Shown here piece by piece: positions 23,901-32,180 of a DNA stretch of 64,000 nucleotides (positions are counted from its first letter, which is position 1; every line of letters starts with the position of its first letter). A program made the translations under genes and the position numbers. Source of the DNA: Maea johnstoni (Eukaryota; Annelida; Polychaeta; Spionida; Magelonidae); contig OZ012686.1 in the NCBI GenBank assembly GCA_963942565.1, positions 7,729,292 through 7,793,291 of the forward strand, in the 5' to 3' direction. A model generated the notes under the pieces. The model did not search any database. It saw only the letters and a program-made list of their open reading frames with translations, and was not told the DNA's origin.

Positions 23901-25666
23901 TAACACACGCAATTTACAGAATTCACTGTATCAGTTTTCAAAGCGCTAACCTTTTCTATTCTCTTCTTACAGAAGATCGATAGTGAGATCGAGGTCTTGC
24001 GAAAAGAGCACATCCGCCAGACAGAGCGCGAGGAATGGAGCAAGAGAACCGCTCTGGAGACTTCAGCATGTCAGGAGAGTCGGCCAGGTCAATCCAGGTA
24101 AGACAGTACTACAGCTCTTTAACCGCTCACACCTGCATATGTCATCTGGACCTATCTTTCTTTTGAAATTAACTTTTAAATTAATCATAAATTCACAAAA
24201 TATTTGAAGGAGAGTTGTGAGGTGGGTTCTGAAGTACACTTTCCCTTAAAATATTTTCTGAAAATTGCTGACGTTGCAGAAATATCACCATGTATTAGTC
24301 AGCCAGGACAATCCAGGTAAAACAGTACTACAGCTCTTCAACCATTCATGCTTGGAGATCTCCTTGACAAGTGTCGTCTGACCTATCTTACCTTTGAAAA
24401 TAACTTTTGAATTAATCATAAATTCACAAAATATTTGAAGGGGAGTTGTAAGATGGGTTTTGCAGAACCCTTTCCCTTCAAATATTTTCTGAAAATTGCT
24501 GACGTTGCAGAAACATCACCGTAATGATCAGGCGATTTCCACCACTTGTCAGGCCCAAAACTGCTGACTATTTTGGTGATATCTCTCTCACAAAAGCAAT
24601 TCCCCAAAAATCCTGTGCTTGGGAAGAAAGTAGCCTCAGCATTGGGAGGGTTAAGATCAATATGATTACAAAAAGAAGGTATTAACTCAAAAATGTATTT
24701 ATCTTTTTATTTATTTATTCTTCCAGGTGGGGCATGGCTGCCTCCGACTTCAATTCAGCTGCAAGACGCCTTTACAATGGACAACATATTACTAGAGGAA
24801 CCTCACAGCCCCACATAGAAGACAGTAGTTCACGCTACCAACCACAAGAGCGCGCCACTGTGGAAAATCCAGACATCGGTGGTTTTAGCTATAACCGAAC
24901 TCGTTCCGGTAGCATTTATGGCAGAATCTCGGAACATGACAGTAAACTCGATTATGACTTTTCTCCTCGTGAAACCAGAGAGGAGACTTTGCGGGGATAC
25001 ACATCTAGTATGGACAGAGGGCGCTCTAGTAGGTATTCTGAGGAGAACTCTCGGCAAAGTTTTATCCCAAGGATGACCGAAGCGCCAGATTATTCATCAA
25101 GAGATACTACATACGGAACATACAACCATGATTCCTCACGTCCATCTTATGCAGATTACAATCCGCCAGTGATCCGAGATAGATCCCAGAGATCCCCCTT
25201 TGGTCGGAATGATGCATCATGGGTAGAAACCAGAGAGCGCCCTCGCAGTCAATCCTCGGGTTACGACTCCTACACGGCTTATGCCAGTGATCTCCTACGG
25301 CAAGCCGAAGAGAGAATTCGCGAAGCTTCCGGAGGAAGTCTACGCACCATATTACCCGACAAATACGGGTCACATGGTACATCGCATGACCTTAGATCAT
25401 CACATGACTTTCAATCTCGGCCGATTTCATCAAAACTTGATACGCGATCACATGACTTTTCACGGAAAGAGCCCGTTGTGGACCGTGATAGTTTCGCAGC
25501 ACGATACAGGACTGAGACCCATCCTGTCTCTCAGGATTTCACTATGGGAGGTTCGCGTTATTCACAGGATCCAAACTTCGTGGAGCGCTATAGTAAACCC
25601 ATCAGTGCTGCTGACATCAAGGCAAGGATCCAGCACCAGAGAGAATTGAAATATAGAAAAACATAA
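1..25666 (+). CDS. Giant repeat-rich, C-terminally coiled-coil protein, 5'-partial; spliced from five visible exons
   Basis: Coding segments 1-20921, 21532-21634, 22261-22296, 23973-24097 and 24727-25666 join in phase through GT/AG introns, giving 22,125 nt, 7,374 residues plus stop. The frame is open at base 1, so the N-terminus is missing. Residues about 88-117 are a basic, NLS-like cluster. Residues about 3315-5160 are the 12-aa repeat and about 5160-5664 the 21-aa repeat. A TQT-rich zone follows (about 5720-6620), then a charged, heptad-like region (about 6640-6790). The final exon is Ser/Arg/Tyr-rich and disordered. I see no enzymatic domain in the window. The segment around [17 protein letters not shown] and the later [11 protein letters not shown] faintly recall STARD9/KIF16A-like kinesin tails; other centrosomal or cytoskeletal scaffolds are equally possible. 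The gene structure is well supported; the identity is a weak inference from memory. No START domain is present at the C-terminus. Confidence 0.85.
265..350 (+). other. Basic, NLS-like cluster in the giant protein
   Basis: Codons here spell [17 protein letters not shown] followed by further Lys/Arg. This is a dense basic stretch of the classical or bipartite nuclear-import type in an otherwise acidic protein. It could equally be a microtubule- or nucleic-acid-binding patch. A second basic patch (LFLKKRRKS) lies near 7,460-7,485. Confidence 0.4.
1789..1926 (+). repeat. Two-copy 69-bp coding duplication
   Basis: Two adjacent units translate as [18 protein letters not shown]... and [18 protein letters not shown]... 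. They are about 23 residues each, in frame, and moderately diverged. Confidence 0.7.
2200..2370 (+). repeat. Degenerate short coding repeat (VDSEN-type)
   Basis: About five imperfect units of roughly 12-13 residues share the pattern (V/A)DSEN-x-V-x-(D/N)S (for example [10 protein letters not shown]). They are in frame within the giant exon. Confidence 0.6.
2740..2880 (+). repeat. Degenerate MNQFQGE coding repeat
   Basis: Five to six units of about 8 residues ([22 protein letters not shown]) in tandem, in frame, about 24 bp each. Confidence 0.65.
3505..3690 (+). repeat. Two-copy ~90-bp coding duplication
   Basis: Two units share [10 protein letters not shown]...EIPLGDE and [10 protein letters not shown]...DIPLGDE. 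They are tandem and in frame. Confidence 0.65.
4465..4620 (+). repeat. Two-copy ~75-bp coding duplication (IPEHSP units)
   Basis: Units [20 protein letters not shown] and [20 protein letters not shown] are adjacent and in frame. They differ at several residues, indicating an older event than the 36-bp array. Confidence 0.65.
5785..5940 (+). repeat. Three-copy FSMNG coding repeat with acidic linkers
   Basis: Three units ([30 protein letters not shown]) are separated by Asp/Asn runs. The period is about 51-54 bp, in frame. Confidence 0.7.
6600..6915 (+). repeat. Two-copy ~156-bp coding duplication
   Basis: Two 52-residue units each begin [11 protein letters not shown] and contain [11 protein letters not shown], with related (N/V)HPT(E/Q)(F/S)SSE ends. 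They are tandem and in frame, and the DNA is clearly similar. Confidence 0.75.
9936..15482 (+). repeat. 36-bp coding minisatellite, about 150 units (12-aa repeat)
   Basis: The consensus unit translates as [12 protein letters not shown]. Variable sites are PT(T/A/V)AD, DVM(S/P/A) and (G/D)V(Q/H/Y/P)QP. Units are in register over about 5.5 kb and are preceded by a degenerate zone (9,740-9,935). The period is a multiple of 3, so copy-number change keeps the frame. At least one shortened unit occurs near 12,750-12,770. A higher-order organisation is visible (144-bp four-unit repeats; 648-bp spaced block copies; alternating [16 protein letters not shown](H/Y)QPT pairs at about 13,500-13,990). The protein stretch should be disordered and extended; I know of no named domain for it. 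Confidence 0.97.
10307..10738 (+). repeat. Higher-order repeat: three 144-bp copies (four 36-bp units each)
   Basis: The diagnostic ccacagctgacgtgatg string recurs at 10,307, 10,451 and 10,595 (the last with gag for gac), each exactly 144 bp apart, with the four units between them nearly identical. This indicates recent unequal exchange or slippage at the four-unit scale. Confidence 0.9.
15483..16990 (+). repeat. 63-bp coding repeat (21-aa), about 20 units, with hybrid boundary to the 36-bp array
   Basis: The consensus unit is [21 protein letters not shown] (quoted here as [10 protein letters not shown] + [11 protein letters not shown]). From 15,483 to about 15,700 the two repeat types interdigitate: GVQQPTAAD runs straight into ITEYTTESD, returns to the 12-aa unit, then switches again. 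A 126-bp two-unit pattern recurs at about 16,280-16,510. Period 63 keeps the frame. Confidence 0.93.
17158..19860 (+). other. Cluster of TQT motifs, candidate dynein light chain LC8 binding sites
   Basis: Nine TQT tripeptides lie in this interval (ACT-CAG-ACA at 17,158; then 17,188, 17,318, 17,443, 17,569, about 17,935, about 17,983, 18,082 and about 19,838), with variants SSQT and IQT between them. A further isolated TQT lies at 6,130-6,138. LC8 (DYNLL) recognises short disordered segments anchored on TQT, and arrays of such sites are known in scaffold proteins. Binding here is inferred from the motif only. Confidence 0.5.
17240..17630 (+). repeat. 126-bp coding repeat (42-aa), three units, each with a TQT motif
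   Basis: Each unit begins AGKDQ(M/I)QKASP, contains [10 protein letters not shown] or [10 protein letters not shown], and ends in (S/Y)QS-x-x-YED. The three units sit in frame, nearly identical in the last two copies. Confidence 0.88.
19921..20350 (+). other. Predicted coiled-coil segment of the giant protein
   Basis: Codons encode a charged, Leu-spaced stretch ([15 protein letters not shown]..., [20 protein letters not shown], ...[18 protein letters not shown]). It is the least repetitive and probably most conserved part of the visible protein, hence the best query for identity. Heptad assignment was by eye only. Confidence 0.55.
20916..21100 (+). repeat. Tandem duplication spanning the exon end and donor of visible intron 1
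   Basis: The string GAAAGgtaaaccacat at the real donor (GT at 20,922) recurs 100 bp downstream (GT at 21,022). It is followed in both copies by related sequence (cttcc...aattcacatt...) and then by ttaacccattcatgtct at 20,977 and 21,087. The second donor is intronic and, if used, would add a TAA immediately. Confidence 0.8.
21087..21231. mobile_element. TTAA-bounded MITE, piggyBac-like ends (TTAACCCATT)
   Basis: The left end ttaacccattcatg and the right end ataaatgggttaa form short inverted repeats ending in TTAA, the target site of piggyBac-type transposases. No coding capacity. A truncated relative starts at 20,977. Confidence 0.5.
21532..21634 (+). CDS. Exon 2 (visible) of the giant gene
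   Basis: A 103-bp exon with acceptor tttacgtttag and donor AAAAG|gtaggt. With the two bases from the previous exon it encodes 35 residues beginning [17 protein letters not shown]. The stretch contains two related copies of a D-x-RIAA-(Y/F)-x-EK motif ([10 protein letters not shown] and [10 protein letters not shown]), a small internal duplication that may be a conserved helical motif. It ends in phase 0. Confidence 0.88.
21635..22260 (+). other. Visible intron 2 of the giant gene
   Basis: 626 bp, AT-rich, with no ORF, repeat or inverted structure that I can identify apart from AT-rich runs near 21,950-22,030. Confidence 0.75.
22261..22296 (+). CDS. 36-nt micro-exon (exon 3 visible) of the giant gene
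   Basis: It is flanked by a strong acceptor (tttctctctag) and donor (GAA|gtaagt). It encodes exactly 12 residues, [12 protein letters not shown], in phase 0 at both ends, so it can be skipped without a frameshift and may be alternatively spliced. Its 36-nt size equals the minisatellite unit, but the sequence is unrelated. Confidence 0.72.
22335..22567. mobile_element. Diverged TTAACCCATT-family MITE in intron 3
   Basis: The ends acccattaatgcttaag and gagcattaatgggtt are inverted. The interior (aaaatatttgaagg...ctcaaatattttcct) is itself inverted and matches the elements at 24,200-24,260, 24,420-24,490 and 56,455-56,588. Confidence 0.5.
22927..23293. mobile_element. hAT-like MITE with 8-bp target duplication
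   Basis: The ends TAGTGTTGGGA and TCCCAACCCTA are inverted, and flanking TCAAATAT occurs directly at 22,919-22,926 and 23,294-23,301. An 8-bp TSD and a TAG-G start fit the hAT superfamily. The interior is rich in ATCGATAATCGATC palindromes. No ORF. Confidence 0.8.
23973..24097 (+). CDS. Exon 4 (visible) of the giant gene
   Basis: A 125-bp exon between acceptor cttcttacag and donor TCCAG|gtaagac. It encodes [20 protein letters not shown] and onward for 41 codons plus two bases. The first half is strongly charged with heptad-like spacing and probably extends the coiled coil. Its last ~19 bases and the donor are duplicated 219 bp downstream (decoy donor at 24,317). Confidence 0.85.
24079..24517 (+). 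repeat. Tandem duplication (~219 bp) spanning the exon end and donor of visible intron 4
   Basis: Copy 1 (24,079-24,297) contains the last ~19 bases of exon 4, the donor and a MITE-like tail. Copy 2 (24,298-24,517) repeats gtca/ggccaggacaatccag|gtaaaacagtac and the same tail, so a second donor-like site lies at 24,317. Reading through to it meets a stop codon. Confidence 0.85.
24098..24726 (+). other. Visible intron 4 of the giant gene
   Basis: 629 bp, largely made of the duplicated donor block and TTAACCCATTCATG-family MITE sequence (its end, gcattgggagggttaag, is at about 24,638-24,654). A poly-pyrimidine-rich acceptor follows. Confidence 0.75.
24727..25666 (+). CDS. Terminal coding exon of the giant gene
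   Basis: Acceptor tattcttccag is followed by one base that completes an Arg codon, then [18 protein letters not shown] and onward for over 300 residues to TAA at 25,664-25,666. The sequence is rich in Ser, Arg, Tyr and Asp, contains several repeats of the form SHDF/SHDL (about 25,370-25,460), and ends in a basic helix, [17 protein letters not shown]. It has no hydrophobic core or recognisable domain, so it is probably disordered with a short C-terminal helix. The ATG at 24,734 is internal; the upstream acceptor and phase show it is not a gene start. Confidence 0.9.
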
Positions 25667-25702
25667 TGACAGTAGAGTTAAAAGGGTGATATTTCTCATA
25701 TA

Positions 25703-25853
<151 letters not shown>

Positions 25854-26391
25854 CTAGAGGAAAAGACACAGTATTTTTGTAGTACATAACGATTGCTGCT
25901 CATAAAAAGGCTCATAAAATCTTTGCCATGTTTGCGTACTACGTTGTCATGACAATGAACCCTGTCAGATGAAATTGATTACATTTGCTCAAGACTCGCC
26001 ATTATCAGAAAGTCAATATTAAGTATTCATTTCATCAAACGAACTTATGGAACCAATTTCTTTTTTGTACAGGGTTTTGAATAGTTACCTCTTCCATTGG
26101 TTATGAAGAAAAAAGAATTTTTGTTCCTACTTTTTATGCGTTGATTGATATAGGACCATTTTCAAGAATGATTTTATAATCTACCTCTAATGGGAATGGC
26201 TTTTTCGAAAGAAAATATGTAAATTATAAGAAACTATGAATGCAAAGAATATGTTCCATTCCAAAAATTTATCATTGTGCCGTTTTTTTTTTCAATTTCT
26301 AGGACATTTTTAATGATTATAATGTTGCTTTACCCTGTCTATGCAAGTTTATTACAAACAGCAATATAATAGGGCAGTTGATGTGTGTATC

Positions 26392-26499
<108 letters not shown>

Positions 26500-27170
26500 G
26501 TACACATATAACCTGGGAAGAATTGGCTTTTACTTTTCTTTTTATTAAACCAGTTTACTGGGTCCCTCTGTGTTCATAACATGCATTATTATTATCTATT
26601 GACTGTTTATGGCAGTTGATGCTATATTTAGATTTCAGAAGTGTGCATAAATGAGTATTATCTATTGCTTCATATTTCTTTTTCAATACCAAAGATTATA
26701 ATTTATTCATGATTATTATATGTAATTTTCATTCATTTTATGAGATGTTATTTTATTTTTTCTGGAAAACCTATTTATGGATGTACATATGAGAAAAGTA
26801 TGCTGTATCTAATGCTTAAAGTGAATTTAAATAAACAAAATAAGCTCTTGGTTTGAGAACTTATGGATTTGTAAAATTGTATGTACCTGACAAAGCAACA
26901 TTGTAAAGAGAATGATATTAATAGGCTATTGTAGCCGATGCTTTTATATGCCTAGGGCATTTGTCTTATTCGCCTAGAATTTGTATTTTTCTACAAAGAC
27001 CATTGTACATAGTTTGTCTAAAGTGTATTGCTCAGAACAAAAAAAAAGAAATGTTAACAATTTGAACACTACACTGACAAAGCATGTAAATAAAGCATGT
27101 GTTTAAATTGGATTTTTTTTTATTTGAAATAATCTAGGGTAATGTGTCTCATAAGTTTAATAAATACTGA

Positions 27171-28100
27171 TTTATAATTAATCAATGTTTGTTTGTTTTT
27201 TCATCCTCTGTGTGTATAGTATGATAGGGGTCATAAAAGATATAAGAGAATTAACTGCTTAATCGAATGGCAACCAAAAATAGCCCTTCTAAAGTATTTG
27301 TGACCATAGTATTTGTATTTTGTCCTGCCCCCACCTACAAAATAATGTGTAATCTTTTGAAATGTTTAAAGAAGAAATTTCAATCAAAATACAACCAAGA
27401 AATCTTAAAATTATTTGATAATCTTTGTAAATACAGAAGTTACTTTTATAAGTTTTGAAGTTAGGGCTTAAAGTAGGGCATCGTGAACACTCGGTGTCCC
27501 ATATTTTAGAATGGACAAAAATCTCTTCACATTTAGAAAGCAAACAAAGAAAATTAAAGGTAAAGGTAGTTCGCAAAATATAACTTTATGGCAGATAAAT
27601 GGTTCAAATGATTTTCAAATAGATACTGTGTTAACCCATTCTTATATAAGATATTTATCTAGCAAGTGAACCCCCCTTTCATACATGAATGGTTATACAA
27701 ATTTTCTGTCATTATTTCAAACTATCTACAAATTTAATATCAATAATCTGAAAATCACTCACCAAAATATAGTACTCAAAACTGTCTCCTAGGATGCCAT
27801 ATAGAATTAGGCAGGTATACATAATTTAGTATGATGGTATTTACATAATGGTACAAATTTAGTAAGAAAAAGTTTTTTGTACCTGTTCCTTGGCTCAATG
27901 GGCAGCAGTGTCAGGTAAATTTTTAGAGATTTTAGTTTGCCCAATTCCCAAATGGCTCACTGGTTAAGAGTATCATAAGGCAAATCCAGGTGATGCATCA
28001 TACTTGGTATTTTATCCTATTAATAGGTGGCAGCACTATCAGTTCCAACATAACTATCTTGTGGTCCTATTTTCATATTGATGAAATTGTAAAAGCAGTG
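27171..28100. other. Intergenic, AT-rich, no gene seen
   Basis: Only short spurious ORFs. A TTAACCCATTC end occurs at about 27,632, hinting at a degraded TTAA-type MITE; nothing else is recognised. Confidence 0.6.
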
Positions 28101-28109
28101 TATAAACCT

Positions 28110-28340
28110 TTATTATACCTCACGTGAAGATTCTTGATTCTGATTGGTCAAGGGCCATGGATTAATCGTCATGATTTCCTCATTACTTAGTAATTAACAG
28201 GCTGTTGTCCTGCACAGCTAGGGAATTAACATGTTAATCACGGCAACATGCAGCGGGTGATTAACATGTTAATCACCTCTATCGGGCAATGAGCTCGATG
28301 CGCATGCGTGCACATCAAACGTCAGACATCGCCGACGTGA
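28110..28340. promoter_or_regulatory. Patch with E-box, inverted CCAAT, two palindromes and an NRF1-like site
   Basis: It contains TCACGTGA (28,120-28,127), ATTGGTCA (inverted CCAAT, about 28,143), two AT-palindromes (ATTAACATGTTAAT at about 28,225; GTGATTAACATGTTAATCAC at 28,257-28,276) and TGCGCATGCGTG (28,299-28,310), which closely matches the NRF1 consensus. No ORF lies nearby, so it may be a promoter of a non-coding transcript, an enhancer, or part of a repeat. Confidence 0.3.
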
Positions 28341-28589
28341 AATCAACAAGGCTGACCGCCTCAAATTTAAAATCGTGCCTAACAGGCACCATGCAACGGA
28401 TTTTTATCAAATAAAGATAGAATTATACAAACAAATAACGTATGGTACGAACGTGACTGGTTTTGGGGGGTGTTTCAAGTTATACATATGAGCGCCCAGT
28501 TTTCTTGGCGCAGATGCTATTTTATAAATGCTCGGATCTCTAGGCTAGAGTCTTAAAACTGTGATGAGGCCAATATTTGTTTGTTTGTT

Positions 28590-30190
28590 TTGGATCCGTA
28601 CCCGCATTTGTCCCGCGGGGTCAACTCCCGAGGGAGGACCTACGGAGAAGCTCCCCTACCACCCAGGCCACTCGTCACCCCCCCGGGGGGGGGGGGGGGG
28701 CACTTGGGTATTTAGGGGGGCGCATACGTTCGTTATCAAAATTTAAAAATACCCCTAAAGCACTGATTTCTGGCCAAAAAAGCACCCTTATTTTAATAAA
28801 ACGCTGATTTTTTCCACTAAATAAGCACCCCTTCTTTTGTCAAAACACTGACATTGGATGAACGGGAACACGTATTTTAACTTAAGATTTTATAATCCTC
28901 TGCGTGTTTAGCGGCAGCAAGTGGCGGCAGCAGACTCGGAAGTCCAGTCACTTCGGGAGTCACTCGCGTCAGAGCCGCGTATATTTCGTGGATTGCAAGG
29001 GGATTTTGACCCCCATACTTCGTACCTTGGTACCAAAAAGTACCCTTCTTTTACAAAATCGCGGACATGCGGAGGTCTTAAAAAAAGACCCCTTCTTCCG
29101 CGAAATACGTAACTAAGGTGCGGCCCCCCTGTGTACCCCCCCCCCCCCCCCCCCCCGGGGTCACCCCCGGGCCTCGTTGTTCTTCATGTTCCCTATCCCC
29201 CCATACTTATTGTCATGCATCCTGCATCAGGTCAGTCCCCTCCCCTGTCCTATACAGATATCCTACCAAGTATCTGGTCTGCCCCCTCCCTGTCTTCCTG
29301 TCCTACACATATAAATAACCCCCACACATATGAACCCCTCAAAACCCACATATAAACTGTGTTACTTATTAATTTCATCAGCCTTATCCTAATAGTAACT
29401 CTTAACAAAAACTCTCCCCGCCTACTTCCTCCATGCTAACCTGTTTTAGCATCCCTCACTTACCTAAGTGGCTCCCTTCCTCTTATTCGCTTAATACTCT
29501 GATTAGTACGAACCAAAAGTAACAGTGTTATACAGTGGTTTAAAACATGTAATTACAACACACCCTTGTCTCATATCTCTTTTCTTCTTTTTTTCACCCC
29601 TCTCTTTCCTTCATCATTTTTCTCACCCCTTCTCCCACCGTTCTGGCTAACACCTCCGATGGGTCCCCAAACAAACCTACTATCTCCTTGAGCTGCTCCC
29701 CTTCTTCCCTGCCCATCCAAACTCCCCATCTCTCTTCCCCCCATATTCGTCTTACCTTCCCCAACATTCTGTTCCTTTCTACTCTGTATGCCGGGCATTT
29801 AAGCACCACATGCTGCTCATTTTCGACCTCCCCCTCCTTACATTTTTGGCAAGTCTTATCCTGTGCTGTCCTTCCTGTTCTATTTCTTAATCCTAGCGAT
29901 CCTGCTCTGATGTTGAAAACTATTCTGCCTTCTTCTCTATCTAGCCAGTCCTCGAAACTCTTCTCTTCCTTACTTCTATATTTCTCTAAGGTGCTCTTAT
30001 TCTCCATTCCCTCTCGCCACTTTAGCCTATCCCTCTCATCCACTGCTACCTGGACTTCCGCTTTCCATGTCCCTTGGCCTATTCTTACCCTTTCCCCGCC
30101 TAGCCCCACCTCTTCGGTTAATGCTCTTATTTTGTTCGCCCACGGTAATATACAGCATATACTAAACAACGGCCGGTACCACAGTTAGAG
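28590..30190 (-). mobile_element. LINE (non-LTR retrotransposon) 3' fragment, minus strand
   Basis: The minus-strand frame 30,169-29,594 encodes the tail of a non-LTR polymerase protein: W(R)EGMENKSTLEKYR, then a zinc-knuckle-like CQKC...NEQHVVLKCPAYRVER. This pattern is typical of the region after the reverse transcriptase in several animal LINE clades. The 5' end (with the RT core) is missing at about 30,190. Sequence at 28,590-28,684 probably continues the 3' end, ending in an AAAC-type repeat (minus strand). It is interrupted by the G-tract element. Confidence 0.65.
28678..29168. mobile_element. Short inverted element with G/C-tract ends, inserted in the LINE
   Basis: It begins with C7G16 followed by cacttgggtatttagggggg and ends with the inverted counterpart (ggcccccctgtgtac, then a ~20-base C run and GGGG). 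GTCACCCCC occurs on both sides (about 28,674 and 29,160) and may be a target duplication. No significant ORF. The family is not identified. Confidence 0.55.
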
Positions 30191-30565
30191 TTGTTCGAAC
30201 TAAGACAGTAAAAGTCATGAGTACAAACAAACAAATAAGGTTCAGTGTCTTTCTAATACATAAGCACATAGATTGATTAAGAGGTGGTATCAATAAATGC
30301 AGTTTAAACGTTTTCTGATACAAATTTTATTTGAAAAAGGAAGCGAAACATCGAGTAGACTCATTTGTTCATGTTTTCAGAAATTTTTCTGAGTCAAACT
30401 GAACATTTTCTCCTGTTGTACGTTTTGGGGCTTCTCTTTCACTCTGATGCATCAATGCAACAATCCCTGTTATTGTAATTTGTAAATTTTTAACAAAAGA
30501 GTATTTTTCCAAAATCTCTGGTGTTTGTCAATTTTCCCCCTTTTGTGTTTTTGTATGTTGTTCGG
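30191..30565. other. Intergenic, nothing recognised
   Basis: AT-rich sequence between the LINE fragment and the large palindrome, with no ORF, repeat or motif that I can support. Confidence 0.6.
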
Positions 30566-30574
30566 TATAATTAA

Positions 30575-30704
30575 ACAAATATGACATCCCTGTGTGGTGT
30601 ACAACAGGAATAACTCCCCCTTGAGAGGAGTGTCGCCCGAGGGCGACACTCCTCTCTTGGGGGAGTTATTCCTGTTGTACACCACACAGGGATGTCATAT
30701 TTGT
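30575..30704. repeat. 130-bp near-perfect palindrome (foldback element)
   Basis: Two ~64-base arms, from acaaatatgacatccctg inward to gtcgccc, meet at a 2-base centre (30,639-30,640). By eye only the cccccTTgag / ctcTTggggg positions mismatch. Because it is self-complementary, both strands carry the same short spurious ORF. It looks like a recent foldback/MITE insertion; TATAAT occurs at 30,566 and 30,704, but a clean target duplication is not proven. Confidence 0.9.
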
Positions 30705-30709
30705 ATAAT

Positions 30710-31470
30710 ATTGGATGGGGCGTTTCTAAAAGTGGATGACGGAACCAAGAGACGACTGACGCTCGGCAGTTTTTGTCATTTCCCAAGTACTCAAGGAGAA
30801 TCTAACTGAAGATTTTCTATCAACTAGAATGTGGACCTACATGTATTAACAGGATTTAGAACTAAACATGATATCATACCAGGGAGATTCTAAATCTCTG
30901 ATCATACGGATATACTGTAGATTAACTTAAATTTGAGAACTGGAACATTAAGGATGAAGTCACATAGTAGTAATGGTTTCGACACTGCTAAGGTGCTGAC
31001 CATTGAAACCTACGTGTAGCATACCTGTCAACTCTACTGATTTGAGCAGTACTCTACTGATTTCAGACCCCGAAAATGCTGTCTACTGATTGAGCACCTG
31101 ATTTGAAGATATCTTTTTGCTGACTTTGAAAAATCTTTTTCTCAGCAAGTAGGTCAGTCTGCTCCCTTTTATCCAGTGTATCTCACCTGACCCATCTACT
31201 GTCTGTAGCAATTGATTTTGTCAGTAGGTATTAATAGCTAATCCCCTCACTAATTGGAATTATCATTCAGCCATGCATTGTTCTCGGATTAAGAGGGAAA
31301 GGTGCATTGTTGGCTAGCATCATCAGATAGCATCTCAAGAAAAATCTAGATGGCTATAGCAAGGAAAATTCATCACCTCGTAAAATTATTTTCAGTCTTC
31401 CAAAAAAAAAAAATGTTGTTATGATATTTTTAGTTCAAAAGCTATATATCTGTAGTTAAAAGCCCCGACT
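30710..31470. other. Intergenic; contains a degraded CCTGTCAACTCTACTGA repeat
   Basis: At 31,024-31,110 the phrase tctactgattt recurs three times after tacctgtcaactc, resembling the end of a widespread MITE type. No gene seen. Confidence 0.4.
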
Positions 31471-31476
31471 CAAAAC

Positions 31477-32146
31477 CTTGGATTAAGAAAAGTGTGTTTG
31501 GTCTTCTAAGTCAAAACATACCTCACAGCAGCATATTCATGTGACAAGGCGAGGTGTATCTCCAGGTTCTTGAATGTTATCAGAGAAGTTGATCAGAATA
31601 ATCAACATTCCTGATGTTATCTCATTACTTACGCAGGTGATGGTCACTGCTGGTTCAAAGTAACCTTCGGGATATAATTGGATAGGGACAATAAGCAGTA
31701 GACATTGGTGTTTGTTGCCAAAGCTGAGGCCGCCAAGGCCGAAGCTTTGCAACAGACACAATCGGCGAGGCTATAAATCTGCCAGGACCACTTTACAAAG
31801 CCACATATTGAGAAACAGCTTCTCACTGAACATAGTGTGTTTTCCAAGCCCAGGTATTTTCACAGCAATGCGCTATAATTTGAGACAGGGCTTTTGCCAA
31901 TGGTACTCCTCACCTTAACTAAGCACACGGAATGGCACATCATTTGCCTCAAAAATTGTAGAATATTGGTGGGACTGGATAGTGCTGCCATCTATTGTAA
32001 GGACACAAAACAAAGCACTAACACTGCGCACCAGAAGCCAGATCACTGAGTTGTTAACACACTAAATTCATCACATATAATTGAATACATACAGTGGCAA
32101 CGTTTATCTGGATAGTGGTAAAGCTTAGAAGACCAACACAACCAAG
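31477..32146. mobile_element. Possible DNA transposon remnant with CCTTGG...GGTCTTCTAAG ends
   Basis: Left end ccttggattaagaaaagtg, then tgtttggtcttctaag. Right end cttagaagaccaacacaaccaagg is inverted to it. Related ends occur at 39,236, 39,510-39,526 and 40,254. The interior has only short ORFs. Confidence 0.4.
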
Positions 32147-32180
32147 GGTAAAGTAATAAATCAACTATAGAAGCCAGTCA

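Larger units (their letters stand above)
22297..23972 (+). other. Visible intron 3 of the giant gene
   Basis: 1.68 kb. It holds a TTAA/CCCATTAATG-type MITE relative (about 22,340-22,567), a short CCGGAGTACCCGG-containing repeat motif (about 22,738-22,790) and an hAT-like MITE (22,927-23,293). The rest is AT-rich and unassigned. Confidence 0.7.

Noticed and set aside
29118-29355. Proline-rich ORFs over the C-run
   Set aside because: Produced by the poly-C terminus of the inverted element and adjacent C-rich LINE 3' sequence.
30571-30809. Short ORFs on both strands at the palindrome
   Set aside because: They are the same peptide read from the two arms of the self-complementary sequence and have no conserved domain.
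31644-31847. Possible THAP zinc-finger remnant (+ strand ICQDHF reading at about 31,770)
   Set aside because: Only a six-residue resemblance; no upstream C-x-x-C, and the frame is closed on both sides. It lies in a plausible transposon but does not support a call.
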